This document shows, piece after piece, positions 26,278-34,705 of a stretch of 64,000 bases of DNA; positions within the stretch are counted from its first letter, which is position 1; the number at the start of each line of letters is the position of its first letter. The notes below the pieces were generated by a model. The model saw only the letters and a list, made by a program, of their open reading frames with translations, ran no database searches and was not told the origin of the DNA. Origin of the DNA: G051132615 sp051132615 (GTDB taxonomy: Bacteria > Pseudomonadota > Gammaproteobacteria > Burkholderiales > Neisseriaceae); NCBI RefSeq assembly GCF_051132615.1, contig NZ_CP152375.1:248001-312000 (forward strand), given 5' to 3'. The translations under genes and the position numbers were made by a program.

Positions 26278-27653
26278 TGGCCTTCTACCTGTATCACAAC
26301 AAATTGGATACTGCCTTGCCGTAAAACTTGCAGGGCCAATTTACTGTTTTTGGGTGCGCGATTAATGGCATCAAGCAATTGTTGACCATTTTTTAATGGT
26401 TGACCTGCCACACCAACCACTACATCACCTCGTCTAATTTGCCCATTTTTCCCTGCAGAACCTGGATTAACAACAAAAACTCCAAATGAGAAACCCATAT
26501 CATTTAATTGTTTCATCTCACGGACATTGAGATTTTGAAATACCATACCGACTTTATTTGATTGTGCTTCTTTTGTTTCTGGTTTTTCCTGTGGCGCTCT
26601 ATTGGCAAAGATACCTGCAGTATCTTTATTTTCTTCAACTTTAACAGGCACTGAAATTGTTTTACCTGCTCTTAACACCTGCAATATAACTTGAGTATCT
26701 GGGCGAGTATTGCCAATAATACGAGGTAAATCTGATGAACTTTTAATCGTTTGTTCACCTACCTTCAAAACAATGTCACCAGATTTTAAACCCGCTTTAT
26801 CTGCCGCTGCGCCCTTTTCCACCTGAGAAATCAAAGCACCTTCGGTACCACTTAAACCAAAAGATTCTGCCAACTCTTTAGTCATTTCTTGAATATACAC
26901 ACCTAAACGACCACGGCGAACATGCCCCTGCGTTTTTAACTCTTCAGAAATACGTGTTGCTACATCAATAGGTATGGCAAAAGAAATCCCCATAAAACCA
27001 CCTGATTGGCTATAAATCTGAGAGTTCATGCCAACCACTTCGCCTTTTAAATTAAATAAAGGCCCCCCTGAGTTGCCAGGGTTAACGGCCACATCAGTTT
27101 GAATAAATGGCACAAAATCTTCTCTGGGTAATTGCCGCCCCTTGGCCGAAACAATACCTGCACTGACAGAATTTTCAAACCCAAAAGGTGAACCAATTGC
27201 AATCACCCATTCACCTACTCTTAAATTGTCAGGGTCGCCAATTTTTACTGTTGGCAACCCTTTAGCATCTATTTTTAACAACGCCACATCTGTTCTGGCA
27301 TCAGCACCAATTAATTTGGCTTGGTATTCTCGTTTATCTGTTAAGGTCACAGTAATCTCATCTGCTTTTGCCACAACATGTGCATTGGTCATCACAAAAC
27401 CATCAGCGGAAATAATAAATCCTGATCCTAAAGAGCGAGCTTGATATTCTCGTACTTGAGGCGGAGCAAATTGTCCAAAAAACTCAAAAAATGGATCTAT
27501 TTGCCTTTGTTTAACTGTTTGAGTTGTATTGATATTAACCACTGCCTTACCTTGCGTTTCAACGAGACTGGTAAAGTCTGGCGTATCAGCTTTAACCAAA
27601 ACAGAACAAGACAAACAAAAAACAAAAAAGAGTGTACTTAATATTTTTTTCAT
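26274..27653 (-). CDS. degQ: DegQ/MucD-type periplasmic serine protease
   Basis: HtrA-family protease/chaperone of 459 residues for misfolded envelope proteins. It has a signal peptide at residues 1-22, cleaved after VKA. The trypsin-like domain shows the catalytic triad: His in MTNAHVV near 94, Asp in RTDVALLKI near 124, and Ser in NPGNSGGPLFNL near 197. Two PDZ domains follow (about 255-345 and 365-455). Length and domain plan fit DegQ/MucD. It is the first gene of its unit. Confidence 0.94.
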   Translation of the reverse strand: MKKILSTLFFVFCLSCSVLVKADTPDFTSLVETQGKAVVNINTTQTVKQRQIDPFFEFFGQFAPPQVREYQARSLGSGFIISADGFVMTNAHVVAKADEITVTLTDKREYQAKLIGADARTDVALLKIDAKGLPTVKIGDPDNLRVGEWVIAIGSPFGFENSVSAGIVSAKGRQLPREDFVPFIQTDVAVNPGNSGGPLFNLKGEVVGMNSQIYSQSGGFMGISFAIPIDVATRISEELKTQGHVRRGRLGVYIQEMTKELAESFGLSGTEGALISQVEKGAAADKAGLKSGDIVLKVGEQTIKSSSDLPRIIGNTRPDTQVILQVLRAGKTISVPVKVEENKDTAGIFANRAPQEKPETKEAQSNKVGMVFQNLNVREMKQLNDMGFSFGVFVVNPGSAGKNGQIRRGDVVVGVAGQPLKNGQQLLDAINRAPKNSKLALQVLRQGSIQFVVIQVEGQ

Positions 27654-27748
27654 AATCGTTCTCTTCTACAACAATATAATGAATATGTTTAATAAAATAA
27701 ATACCATTACTTTATTCATTGATATGTATAAAGCAAAAAGATTAAAAT

Positions 27749-27789
27749 AAAGGATCATGATTAAAATTAAAAGATAATCATGATCCTTT
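27749..27789. terminator. Terminator downstream of the 27923-28975 gene
   Basis: 15-bp perfect stem AAAGGATCATGATTA / TAATCATGATCCTTT with an 11-base loop. T-rich DNA follows on the minus strand (ATTTTAATC), and a T-run follows on the plus strand. Confidence 0.82.
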
Positions 27790-27922
27790 TACACAATTTT
27801 ACTTCTCAAAAAAAAACAAATTATATTAAATAATTTTATATAATAATCAGTTATGTCATTTTTGATCTACCATCTTAGATAAAATCAAAATACTCAAAAT
27901 ATAAGTTTTTTTATTTAAAAGA

Positions 27923-28975
27923 TTACGTGTGCTCTTTTAAAGTTCGTGAACTCGTGCCACAACTATAACAAAACTTACTAAATGTATTTTTACGAGAGCC
28001 ACATTGAATACAATGGTCAAATAAGCTGATCCCACAATGAGGGCAAAAATCCACAGCCGTATTTTTTACATCAACACCCCTCTCACAACTAGGGCAAACT
28101 CCTTTAGCAAACCTTGTAAGTGCCAAATCATAACTTAACTCTTGCCTTTTATCTTGATCGGACAATTTTTCTATGGCTTGCTGCTTGATCAAATAATGAT
28201 TCAAAGCTCTTATGGCATAACGCCCCACAACAACCGTCAGTAAAATACCGACAATATAACGTACATATCCACCATAGCTTGGTAAATAAGGCACTAACTC
28301 CACAAAAAAGGTAAATAAGGCAAAAAAGGTAAATCCCCAAACGAAAGGCCAATATGTTCCTTTACGTTTTTTAATAAACAACCAACCTGCAAACAATAAT
28401 AAAGGCAGTGTGAGCAGCAACCGATAAATAAATACTTGTAGTTGTATTTTCCTTTCCTCAGCGTTTAAAAGGATTAACGCTTCTTGCTCCAATTGACTTA
28501 ATTGTGTTGTCAACACTTCTTGCTCTTGTTGTGCATCAAGCACCTCTTTTTGATGAAGCTGAAACTGTTTTTGAATTTTATCCAGTTGCGAGCTGAAACC
28601 ATCTAACTCTTTTGTTCTTTTAATCAACTCTTGATCTTGTTCAACCAATTGTGTGACTTGACGAGTCGCCAACCAATTAGAAAAAGCTTCTCGAGCATTA
28701 TCATTTGATTGTTTCGCAGCATTTAATTGAATTTCCACTTGCTCAAGCGCACGTTGTGCCGTTTTTTGTTTTTCTTCAAGTTGCTCGATAGATTGCTTAA
28801 TTGGTTGCGTTTTTTTTGTATCCAGAAAATCATCCAATGTTTTGTGTTGAGCAACCTGAGGTAAATCACCCACAATGGTTCCCCCTAGACCAATGAGGAA
28901 ACTGGCAAATATAAATGCAATTAACCATAATCCCCAACGAAACCACTTTTCAGATAAACGTAATGATTTACTCAC
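27923..28975 (-). CDS. Coiled-coil membrane protein with C-terminal zinc ribbons
   Basis: A 350-residue protein that I do not recognise as a named family. Seen: a membrane segment at about 13-36; a long Gln/Glu-rich coiled coil at about 55-175; three close membrane segments at about 181-201, 208-229 and 237-255; and a C-terminal tail with four CxxC pairs (C294/C297, C311/C314, C322/C325, C336/C339), enough for two zinc ribbons. The coiled coil is likely outside the cytoplasm and the zinc tail inside, if the N-terminus is cytoplasmic (inference). It is monocistronic, with its own terminator, between degQ and iscX. Possibly an envelope sensor or scaffold. Confidence 0.7.
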   Translation of the reverse strand: MSKSLRLSEKWFRWGLWLIAFIFASFLIGLGGTIVGDLPQVAQHKTLDDFLDTKKTQPIKQSIEQLEEKQKTAQRALEQVEIQLNAAKQSNDNAREAFSNWLATRQVTQLVEQDQELIKRTKELDGFSSQLDKIQKQFQLHQKEVLDAQQEQEVLTTQLSQLEQEALILLNAEERKIQLQVFIYRLLLTLPLLLFAGWLFIKKRKGTYWPFVWGFTFFALFTFFVELVPYLPSYGGYVRYIVGILLTVVVGRYAIRALNHYLIKQQAIEKLSDQDKRQELSYDLALTRFAKGVCPSCERGVDVKNTAVDFCPHCGISLFDHCIQCGSRKNTFSKFCYSCGTSSRTLKEHT

Positions 28976-29080
28976 AAATGCTCCTTCAATTATTCAACCA
29001 AAAATAAATAAACTACCTGAATTATTTTCAAAAACTCAGATAGTTTAAATGATCATACTATATTTAGTGTAAATGAATAA

Positions 29081-29275
29081 TTAATCCATTTCATCTATCC
29101 ATGCTTGTTGTATTGCCTCCAACACTCTCTCCCCACAACGATCTGGATCATCATCAAATTCTGATAAAGCCATCACCTTTGTGCGTAAATCAACAAAGCG
29201 AATCGTCACAGGATCCACATTTGGGTAGGTTTCAGCAAGTTCTATTGCGATTTCTTGTACATCTGTCCACTTCAT
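29081..29275 (-). CDS. iscX: IscX, small acidic Isc protein
   Basis: A 64-residue acidic protein that binds IscS and iron and tunes iron-sulfur cluster assembly. MKWTDVQEIAIELAETYPNV at the start, DLRTKVMALSEFDDDPDRCG in the middle and the AIQQAWIDEMD end match the family. It is the last gene of the isc operon, 43 bases after fdx. No clear terminator was seen after it. Confidence 0.95.
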   Translation of the reverse strand: MKWTDVQEIAIELAETYPNVDPVTIRFVDLRTKVMALSEFDDDPDRCGERVLEAIQQAWIDEMD

Positions 29276-29318
29276 ATAATACCACCTTTAATATATTGAT
29301 TAATAATAAAAATATATA

Positions 29319-29660
29319 TTAATGATTTTCACGAGCATGATTAATTGTATATTTTGGAATTTCAACAGTTAAATCCTCTTCTCCAATAAGCGCTTGGCAA
29401 CTTAAGCGAGAATCAGCTTCCAATCCCCAAGCCATATCTAATAGATCTTCTTCTATTTCACTGGCTTCATTTAAACTATTTATTCCTTTTCGAACCACCA
29501 CATGACATGTCGTACAAGCACAGGACATTTCACAAGCATGTTCTATTTCAATATCGTTTTCTAACAAGGTCACACAAATGCTCTGACCTACCGGTGCATT
29601 TTCAATCACTTTCCCTTTCGGGCATAATGTTTCATGTGGTAATACAGTTATTTTTGGCAT
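29319..29660 (-). CDS. fdx: Isc-type [2Fe-2S] ferredoxin
   Basis: Adrenodoxin-type ferredoxin of 113 residues that supplies electrons for cluster assembly. The cluster ligands are in CEMSCACTTCHVVV (CX5CX2C near residues 42-51) and the fourth cysteine in SRLSCQALIG near 87. It lies between hscA and iscX in the standard Isc order. Confidence 0.96.
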   Translation of the reverse strand: MPKITVLPHETLCPKGKVIENAPVGQSICVTLLENDIEIEHACEMSCACTTCHVVVRKGINSLNEASEIEEDLLDMAWGLEADSRLSCQALIGEEDLTVEIPKYTINHARENH

Positions 29661-29668
29661 ATTTCACC

Positions 29669-31531
29669 CTACATTTGATGGATATTTTGCCCTTTAAGCG
29701 CTCTGGCGATATTTCGATTCATTCGTTTAGCAGCAAATGCATCTGTCGCGACACTTAAGGCATGTATTTTATTATTAATCACCATTGTATCAGTTTGTTT
29801 TGCAGCATCTGATAACGCGTCAATTGCCTGAACAATAATTTGCTTCTCTTCTTGTGTTAATAAATCAGCATCCTGATTTAATGCTGTTTGTACAGCTTCT
29901 AATAGACTCTGTGCTTCAACTTTAGATTCTTGTAATTTACGTGCCTGAATATCATCAGTGATATTAGCCAAGGAATCCTGTAACATTTTGGTAATTGCTG
30001 CATCGTCTAAACCATAAGAGGGCTTCACTTCAATGCTGCTCAATACGCCCGTTGTTTGTTCCTGAGCACTCACAGAAAGCAGTCCATCGGCATCTACTTG
30101 AAAAGTCACTCTAATACGAGCTGCCCCTGCAACCATGGGTGGAATATTACGCAGAGTAAACTGGGCCAAGGAACGGCAATCCGCTACCAACTCACGTTCT
30201 CCTTGTAACACATGAATCATCATCGCACTTTGACCATCTTTAAAAGTTGTAAAATCTTGCGCTCTGGCAGTAGGAATTGTGCTATTACGAGGAATAATTT
30301 TTTCTACGAGCCCACCATATGTTTCAATACCTAAAGACAAAGGGGTCACATCTAGCAATAACCAATCTTGCTCGCTCTTGTTACCAACCAATATATTTGC
30401 TTGTATTGCTGCCCCTAAAGCCACCACCTGATCAGGGTCAAGATTATTCAAAAGCTCCTGCTTAAAAAACGCCTGAACTTCTTGTTGAATATGCTTCATT
30501 CTGGTTGCACCACCAACCATAATAACGCCTTGAATATCTTCTTTAGTAAGGCTTGCATCAGATAACGCTCTTTGAACAGGCGCTAAAGTCTGTTTAACCA
30601 AATGAGCAGTCAACTCAACAAATTTTTGAGCAGTCAATGTTAAATTAATTTTGTCTCCATTGCTTAAAGTCGCACATAAAGTACTGCTGTCTTCTTCGGT
30701 TAGGTTTTCTTTTGCCGCACGGGATAAACCAAGTAGTAAAGATTTATCCTCATCTGTAATGGATATACCACTATCTGTTTGATCAAGTATCCATTGATAA
30801 ATAGCTTGATCAAAATCATCTCCACCTAAAGCACTATTCCCATTCGTGGCTAAAACCTCAAAAATACCTTTAGATAATTTAAGAATAGACACATCAAATG
30901 TGCCACCTCCTAAATCATATACAGCAAATATACCTTCCGAAGCATTATCCAAACCATAAGCAATGGCAGCAGCAGTTGGCTCATTCAATAACCGTAAAAC
31001 ATGTAAACCTGCCAATTTAGCAGCATCTTTTGTTGCCTGACGTTGAGCATCATCAAAATAAGCTGGCACTGTAATCACCGCACCAGATAATGTGCCACCT
31101 AAAGTTTGCTCCGCTCTATTTTTTAATGCCAATAAAATTTCAGAAGACACTTGTACAGGACTTTTAGGCCCTTGACGTGTTAAGAGACTAATACTTTGAT
31201 CATTTTGTTCAAATTGATAAGGTAAATGACTTGTAATTGTTAAGTCTGAAAAGGTACGACCCAATAATCTTTTTGCAGAACTGATTGTGTTGTTAGGATC
31301 TATCTTCTGAGCCTGAGCCGCATCAAAACCAACTTCTACACGATTGTCTTCACAAAATCGAACAACCGATGGTAACGCTGCTCTACCTAACTTATCGGTA
31401 AGACACAACGCGCTTCCATTTCTAACAGAGGCCACCAAACTATTTGTTGTACCTAAATCAATACCAATAGCCAATTTATGTTGATGTGGTGCAGCTGATA
31501 ACCCAGGCTCAGCAATGTGCATTAAAGCCAT
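29669..31531 (-). CDS. hscA: HscA, iron-sulfur Hsp70 chaperone
   Basis: Specialised Hsp70 of 620 residues that, with HscB, helps transfer clusters from IscU to target proteins. The ATPase domain starts with IGIDLGTTNSLVASV near residue 23, has AVYDLGGGTFDVSIL near 203 and MVGGATRMKHIQ near 340. The substrate-binding domain and helical lid follow. It has the length of E. coli HscA (616) and lies next to hscB and fdx. Confidence 0.97.
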   Translation of the reverse strand: MALMHIAEPGLSAAPHQHKLAIGIDLGTTNSLVASVRNGSALCLTDKLGRAALPSVVRFCEDNRVEVGFDAAQAQKIDPNNTISSAKRLLGRTFSDLTITSHLPYQFEQNDQSISLLTRQGPKSPVQVSSEILLALKNRAEQTLGGTLSGAVITVPAYFDDAQRQATKDAAKLAGLHVLRLLNEPTAAAIAYGLDNASEGIFAVYDLGGGTFDVSILKLSKGIFEVLATNGNSALGGDDFDQAIYQWILDQTDSGISITDEDKSLLLGLSRAAKENLTEEDSSTLCATLSNGDKINLTLTAQKFVELTAHLVKQTLAPVQRALSDASLTKEDIQGVIMVGGATRMKHIQQEVQAFFKQELLNNLDPDQVVALGAAIQANILVGNKSEQDWLLLDVTPLSLGIETYGGLVEKIIPRNSTIPTARAQDFTTFKDGQSAMMIHVLQGERELVADCRSLAQFTLRNIPPMVAGAARIRVTFQVDADGLLSVSAQEQTTGVLSSIEVKPSYGLDDAAITKMLQDSLANITDDIQARKLQESKVEAQSLLEAVQTALNQDADLLTQEEKQIIVQAIDALSDAAKQTDTMVINNKIHALSVATDAFAAKRMNRNIARALKGQNIHQM

Positions 31532-31599
31532 AAAACGATCCTATCTATCTCAATAAGTAAGTGACTAAAAATATTAAGCACTTACACTTTAACCTTAAT

Positions 31600-32100
31600 T
31601 TAATGAGTTTGTTCTTGAAGTTGAGCCAGAATTTTATCTAAAAATCGACCTTGGCGCACCAATGCAGCAGCATTTTCATCATCATTTTGATTAATCGCTT
31701 GATTAAGTTTAGCAATCAACAAATCAAAATCATTCTGAATTTCTTGAGTGATTTTTAATAGTTGTTCATGATCATTATTTTGCTTGGCTTCTTCTATATC
31801 TTCTCGCCATTGCATTTGCTGCATTAAAAACTCAGTTGGAAAATGAGTCTGCTGCTCTGATTCGGCATCAATCCCTGCTAGTTGCAATAAATAAGCTGCT
31901 CTATTGAGAGGATGCCCTAGCACACGATAAGCCTCATTGACATTAGAAGCCATCATTAATGCCTGTTTTTGCTCAAAATCACTCTTACCTGCATACTTAT
32001 CAGGATGACATAAAGAAAGTAACTGTTTGTACACTTGCTCTAATGCGTGTAAATCTAACTCAAAGGTTTTATTTAAACCAAACAAAGAAAAATAATCCAT
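31600..32100 (-). CDS. hscB: HscB, J-domain co-chaperone
   Basis: Delivers IscU to HscA and stimulates its ATPase. 166 residues from the ATG at 32100, beginning MDYFSLFGLNKTFELDL as in E. coli HscB. The J-domain HPD motif is in LCHPDKYAG near residue 32, and the C-terminal helical domain binds IscU. A TTG four codons upstream is possible; neither start has a good ribosome site. Confidence 0.94.
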   Translation of the reverse strand: MDYFSLFGLNKTFELDLHALEQVYKQLLSLCHPDKYAGKSDFEQKQALMMASNVNEAYRVLGHPLNRAAYLLQLAGIDAESEQQTHFPTEFLMQQMQWREDIEEAKQNNDHEQLLKITQEIQNDFDLLIAKLNQAINQNDDENAAALVRQGRFLDKILAQLQEQTH

Positions 32101-32122
32101 TTTTTTCAACAATCAATCTAAA

Positions 32123-32446
32123 TCACACATTAAAGCTTTCACCACAACCACATTCATTCTGTACATTAGGATTATAAAATTTAAATCCTTCATTTAGCCC
32201 CTCTTTAACGTAATCGAGCTCTGTACCATCAATATAAACAAGGCTTTTAGGGTCAGTAAATACTTTTACACCAAAACTATCAAATGCCAGATCATCTGTA
32301 TTGACCACATCAACGAACTCCAAAACATAAGCCATTCCAGAACATCCACTGGTTTTTACCCCCAATCGAATACCCTCGCCTTTGCCACGCTTTGTTAAAA
32401 AATTACGTATATGATCAGCTGCTTTTTGTGTTAGTGTAATAGCCAT
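32123..32446 (-). CDS. iscA: IscA, A-type Fe-S carrier
   Basis: A-type scaffold/carrier of 107 residues. The three conserved cysteines are in KTSGCSGMAYVLEF near residue 35 and ECGCGESF near 99-101. It lies between iscU and hscB. Family length is 107 in E. coli, an exact match. Confidence 0.97.
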   Translation of the reverse strand: MAITLTQKAADHIRNFLTKRGKGEGIRLGVKTSGCSGMAYVLEFVDVVNTDDLAFDSFGVKVFTDPKSLVYIDGTELDYVKEGLNEGFKFYNPNVQNECGCGESFNV

Positions 32447-32489
32447 ATCCCACTGCCCTTTAATCCATGAACATTTTAAGTTCTAATAT

Positions 32490-32873
32490 TTACTTACCAT
32501 GTTTTTGCTTATAATCATCAATAGCTGCTTTAATGGCATCTTCTGCCAGAATAGAACAATGTATTTTAACTGGTGGTAAAGCCAATTCTTCTGCGATATC
32601 ACTGTTCTTAATGCTTAATGCTTCGTCTAATGTTTTTCCCTTTACCCACTCAGTGATAAGAGAAGAGGATGCAATTGCAGAACCACAACCATATGTTTTA
32701 AAACGAGCATCCTCAATAACACCCGCTTCATTGACTTTAATTTGTAGTTTCATCACGTCACCACAAGCTGGTGCGCCAACCATACCCGTACCTACGCTAT
32801 TGTCTCCTTTTTCAAAGGAACCTACATTGCGTGGATTTTCATAATGATCAATCACTTTATCACTATAAGCCAT
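32490..32873 (-). CDS. iscU: IscU, Fe-S scaffold
   Basis: Scaffold of 127 residues on which [2Fe-2S] clusters are built. The ligand cysteines are in GAPACGDVMKL near 37, TYGCGSAIASSS near 63 and KIHCSILAEDAI near 106. A conserved aspartate follows the first cysteine (ACGD). The LPPVKIHCS segment is the HscA-binding LPPVK site. It follows iscS by 15 bases. Confidence 0.98.
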   Translation of the reverse strand: MAYSDKVIDHYENPRNVGSFEKGDNSVGTGMVGAPACGDVMKLQIKVNEAGVIEDARFKTYGCGSAIASSSLITEWVKGKTLDEALSIKNSDIAEELALPPVKIHCSILAEDAIKAAIDDYKQKHGK

Positions 32874-32888
32874 TTTTATTCTCCCTGT

Positions 32889-34106
32889 TTAGTGTGCAGC
32901 CCACTGTACACTATTTAAATCAATACCTTCTTGGTGCATTTCCCATAGAGGTGAAAGCTCTCTTAAACGCCCAATTTTAGAACATAACAGTTCAGTAGCA
33001 AAATCAACCTGCTCCTCTGTTGTAAAACGACCAAAACTGATACGCAATGAACTGTGAGCCAACTCATCATTCCGTCCCAATGCCCGTAATACATAAGAAG
33101 GCTCAAGACTTGCTGAAGTACATGCAGAACCACTGGAAACGGCTAATTCTTTTACTGCCATAATTAAGCTTTCGCCTTCCACAAAATTAAAACTAACATT
33201 CAAATTATGTGGTACTCGATGAAGCATATCACCATTGATATAAACTTCATCAATGTCTCTAATGCCAGCTAAAAAACGATCACGTAAAGCAGTAATATAC
33301 TTTATTTCATTTTTCATTTCCAACCGAGCCAAACGAAAAGCCTCACCCATCCCTACAATTTGATGGGTAGGTAATGTACCAGAGCGAAAACCGCGCTCAT
33401 GACCACCACCATGCATTTGCGCCATTAATCTAACCCTTGGTTTTCTACGTACATACAATGCCCCAATCCCTTTGGGGCCATAAATTTTATGTGCTGATAA
33501 ACTCAACAAATCAATATTAGACTGATCTAACTGTATGTCCACTTTACCTGCTGCTTGCGCTGCATCCACATGAAAAATAATCCCTTTTTCACGACACAAC
33601 GCACCAATACCTTCTATATCTTGAACGACCCCAATTTCATTATTCACCCACATGACAGAAATTAAAATGGTATCTGGGCGAATCGCACTTTCTAATTCTT
33701 TAAAATCAATAAGCCCATTTTCCTGAACATTTAAATAGGTAACCTCAAAACCTTCACGCTCAAGCTCACGCATGGTATCCAAAATAGCTTTGTGTTCTGT
33801 TTTTACGGTGATCAGATGTTTACCTTTACTCTGATAAAAATGAGCGGCTCCTTTTAAGGCCAGATTATCTGACTCGGTTGCGCCAGAAGTAAAAATAATC
33901 TCTTTACTGTCTGCACCAATTAACTGTGCAATTTCATTACGAGCCTGTTCCACTGCCTCTTCTGCTTGCCAGCCGAAACTATGACTTGAACTTGCAGGAT
34001 TACCATAAATTTCAGTTAAATATGGAATCATTTTTTCTGCCACACGAGGGTCAACTGGTGTCGTAGCAGCATAATCAAAATAAATTGGGGTTTTTATTGT
34101 ATTCAT
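32889..34106 (-). CDS. iscS: IscS, cysteine desulfurase
   Basis: PLP enzyme of 405 residues that takes sulfur from cysteine for clusters, thiamine and tRNA thiolation. The PLP lysine is in LSLSAHKIYGPKGIGALYV near residue 207, and the catalytic cysteine loop SSGSACTSASLEPSYVLRAL is near 325-344. The start overlaps the iscR stop by four bases. Length matches E. coli IscS (404). Confidence 0.98.
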   Translation of the reverse strand: MNTIKTPIYFDYAATTPVDPRVAEKMIPYLTEIYGNPASSSHSFGWQAEEAVEQARNEIAQLIGADSKEIIFTSGATESDNLALKGAAHFYQSKGKHLITVKTEHKAILDTMRELEREGFEVTYLNVQENGLIDFKELESAIRPDTILISVMWVNNEIGVVQDIEGIGALCREKGIIFHVDAAQAAGKVDIQLDQSNIDLLSLSAHKIYGPKGIGALYVRRKPRVRLMAQMHGGGHERGFRSGTLPTHQIVGMGEAFRLARLEMKNEIKYITALRDRFLAGIRDIDEVYINGDMLHRVPHNLNVSFNFVEGESLIMAVKELAVSSGSACTSASLEPSYVLRALGRNDELAHSSLRISFGRFTTEEQVDFATELLCSKIGRLRELSPLWEMHQEGIDLNSVQWAAH

Positions 34107-34576
34107 GGTTGCACTTCCAAATGATGTTTAATATTATTTTTTTTGACTGTAATAGGTTGCTCTGTCTGTTTAGGTTGCATATCAATTAAAGTGTCTAATG
34201 ATACTGCAGACAAATACTGTAATATTGTATCGTTCAAATTTTCCCACAATTGATGCGTCATACAAGGACTATTGTGATGACAGTTACCTTTTCCTTGGCA
34301 TTGGGTCGCATCTAACATATCGTCTACAGCTGCAATAATATCAGATACAGAAATCTCTTTTGCTGGCTTGCTTAAAAAATACCCACCACCAGGACCTCTA
34401 AAGCTGATCACAAGGCCACAGCGACGCAGTTTACCAAACAACTGTTCCAAATAAGACAAAGAAATATTTTGTCGCTCACTAATATCGCTTAAGCTAACAG
34501 GTACATTTTCTTTTTGATAAATAGCCAAATCCAACATAGCAGTTACTGCAAAACGGCCTTTTGTTGTCAATCGCAT
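34103..34576 (-). CDS. iscR: IscR, Fe-S-sensing Rrf2 regulator
   Basis: Rrf2-family regulator of 157 residues that represses the isc operon when it carries a [2Fe-2S] cluster. The winged helix is at 1-75 (MRLTTKGRFAVTAMLDLA at the start). The cluster cysteines are in CQGKGNCHHNSPC at about 92, 98 and 104, with the CX5CX5C spacing of E. coli. The following His (MTH) is the fourth-ligand candidate. A type 1 IscR site overlaps its promoter. Confidence 0.97.
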   Translation of the reverse strand: MRLTTKGRFAVTAMLDLAIYQKENVPVSLSDISERQNISLSYLEQLFGKLRRCGLVISFRGPGGGYFLSKPAKEISVSDIIAAVDDMLDATQCQGKGNCHHNSPCMTHQLWENLNDTILQYLSAVSLDTLIDMQPKQTEQPITVKKNNIKHHLEVQP

Positions 34577-34610
34577 GTTATTTCTTCCGAAAAGTTATTA
34601 TTCTGAGATA

Positions 34611-34643
34611 ATTATCCTATTTCCGAGTAAACAAGTCAACTAT
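34611..34643 (-). promoter_or_regulatory. isc promoter with type 1 IscR site
   Basis: On the minus strand TTGACT (34634-34639), 17-base spacer, GATAAT (34611-34616). A 25-base element at 34619-34643 (reading ATAGTTGACT.....ACTCGG) matches about 20 positions of the E. coli type 1 IscR consensus as I recall it and covers the -35 box. This implies feedback repression by cluster-loaded IscR. Confidence 0.82.
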
Positions 34644-34653
34644 TATCTTAAAC

Positions 34654-34685
34654 AAAAAGGGCGGCTTATTTAAGCCACCCTTTTT
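34654..34685 (-). terminator. Terminator between the 518-residue gene and iscR
   Basis: Stem AAAAAGGG-C-GGCTTA / TAAGCC-A-CCCTTTTT with one C-A mismatch, a two-base loop and T-runs. It ends the minus-strand gene at 34706 before the isc promoter. Confidence 0.82.
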
Positions 34686-34705
34686 ATTCTAAACTCACTT
34701 AATTT

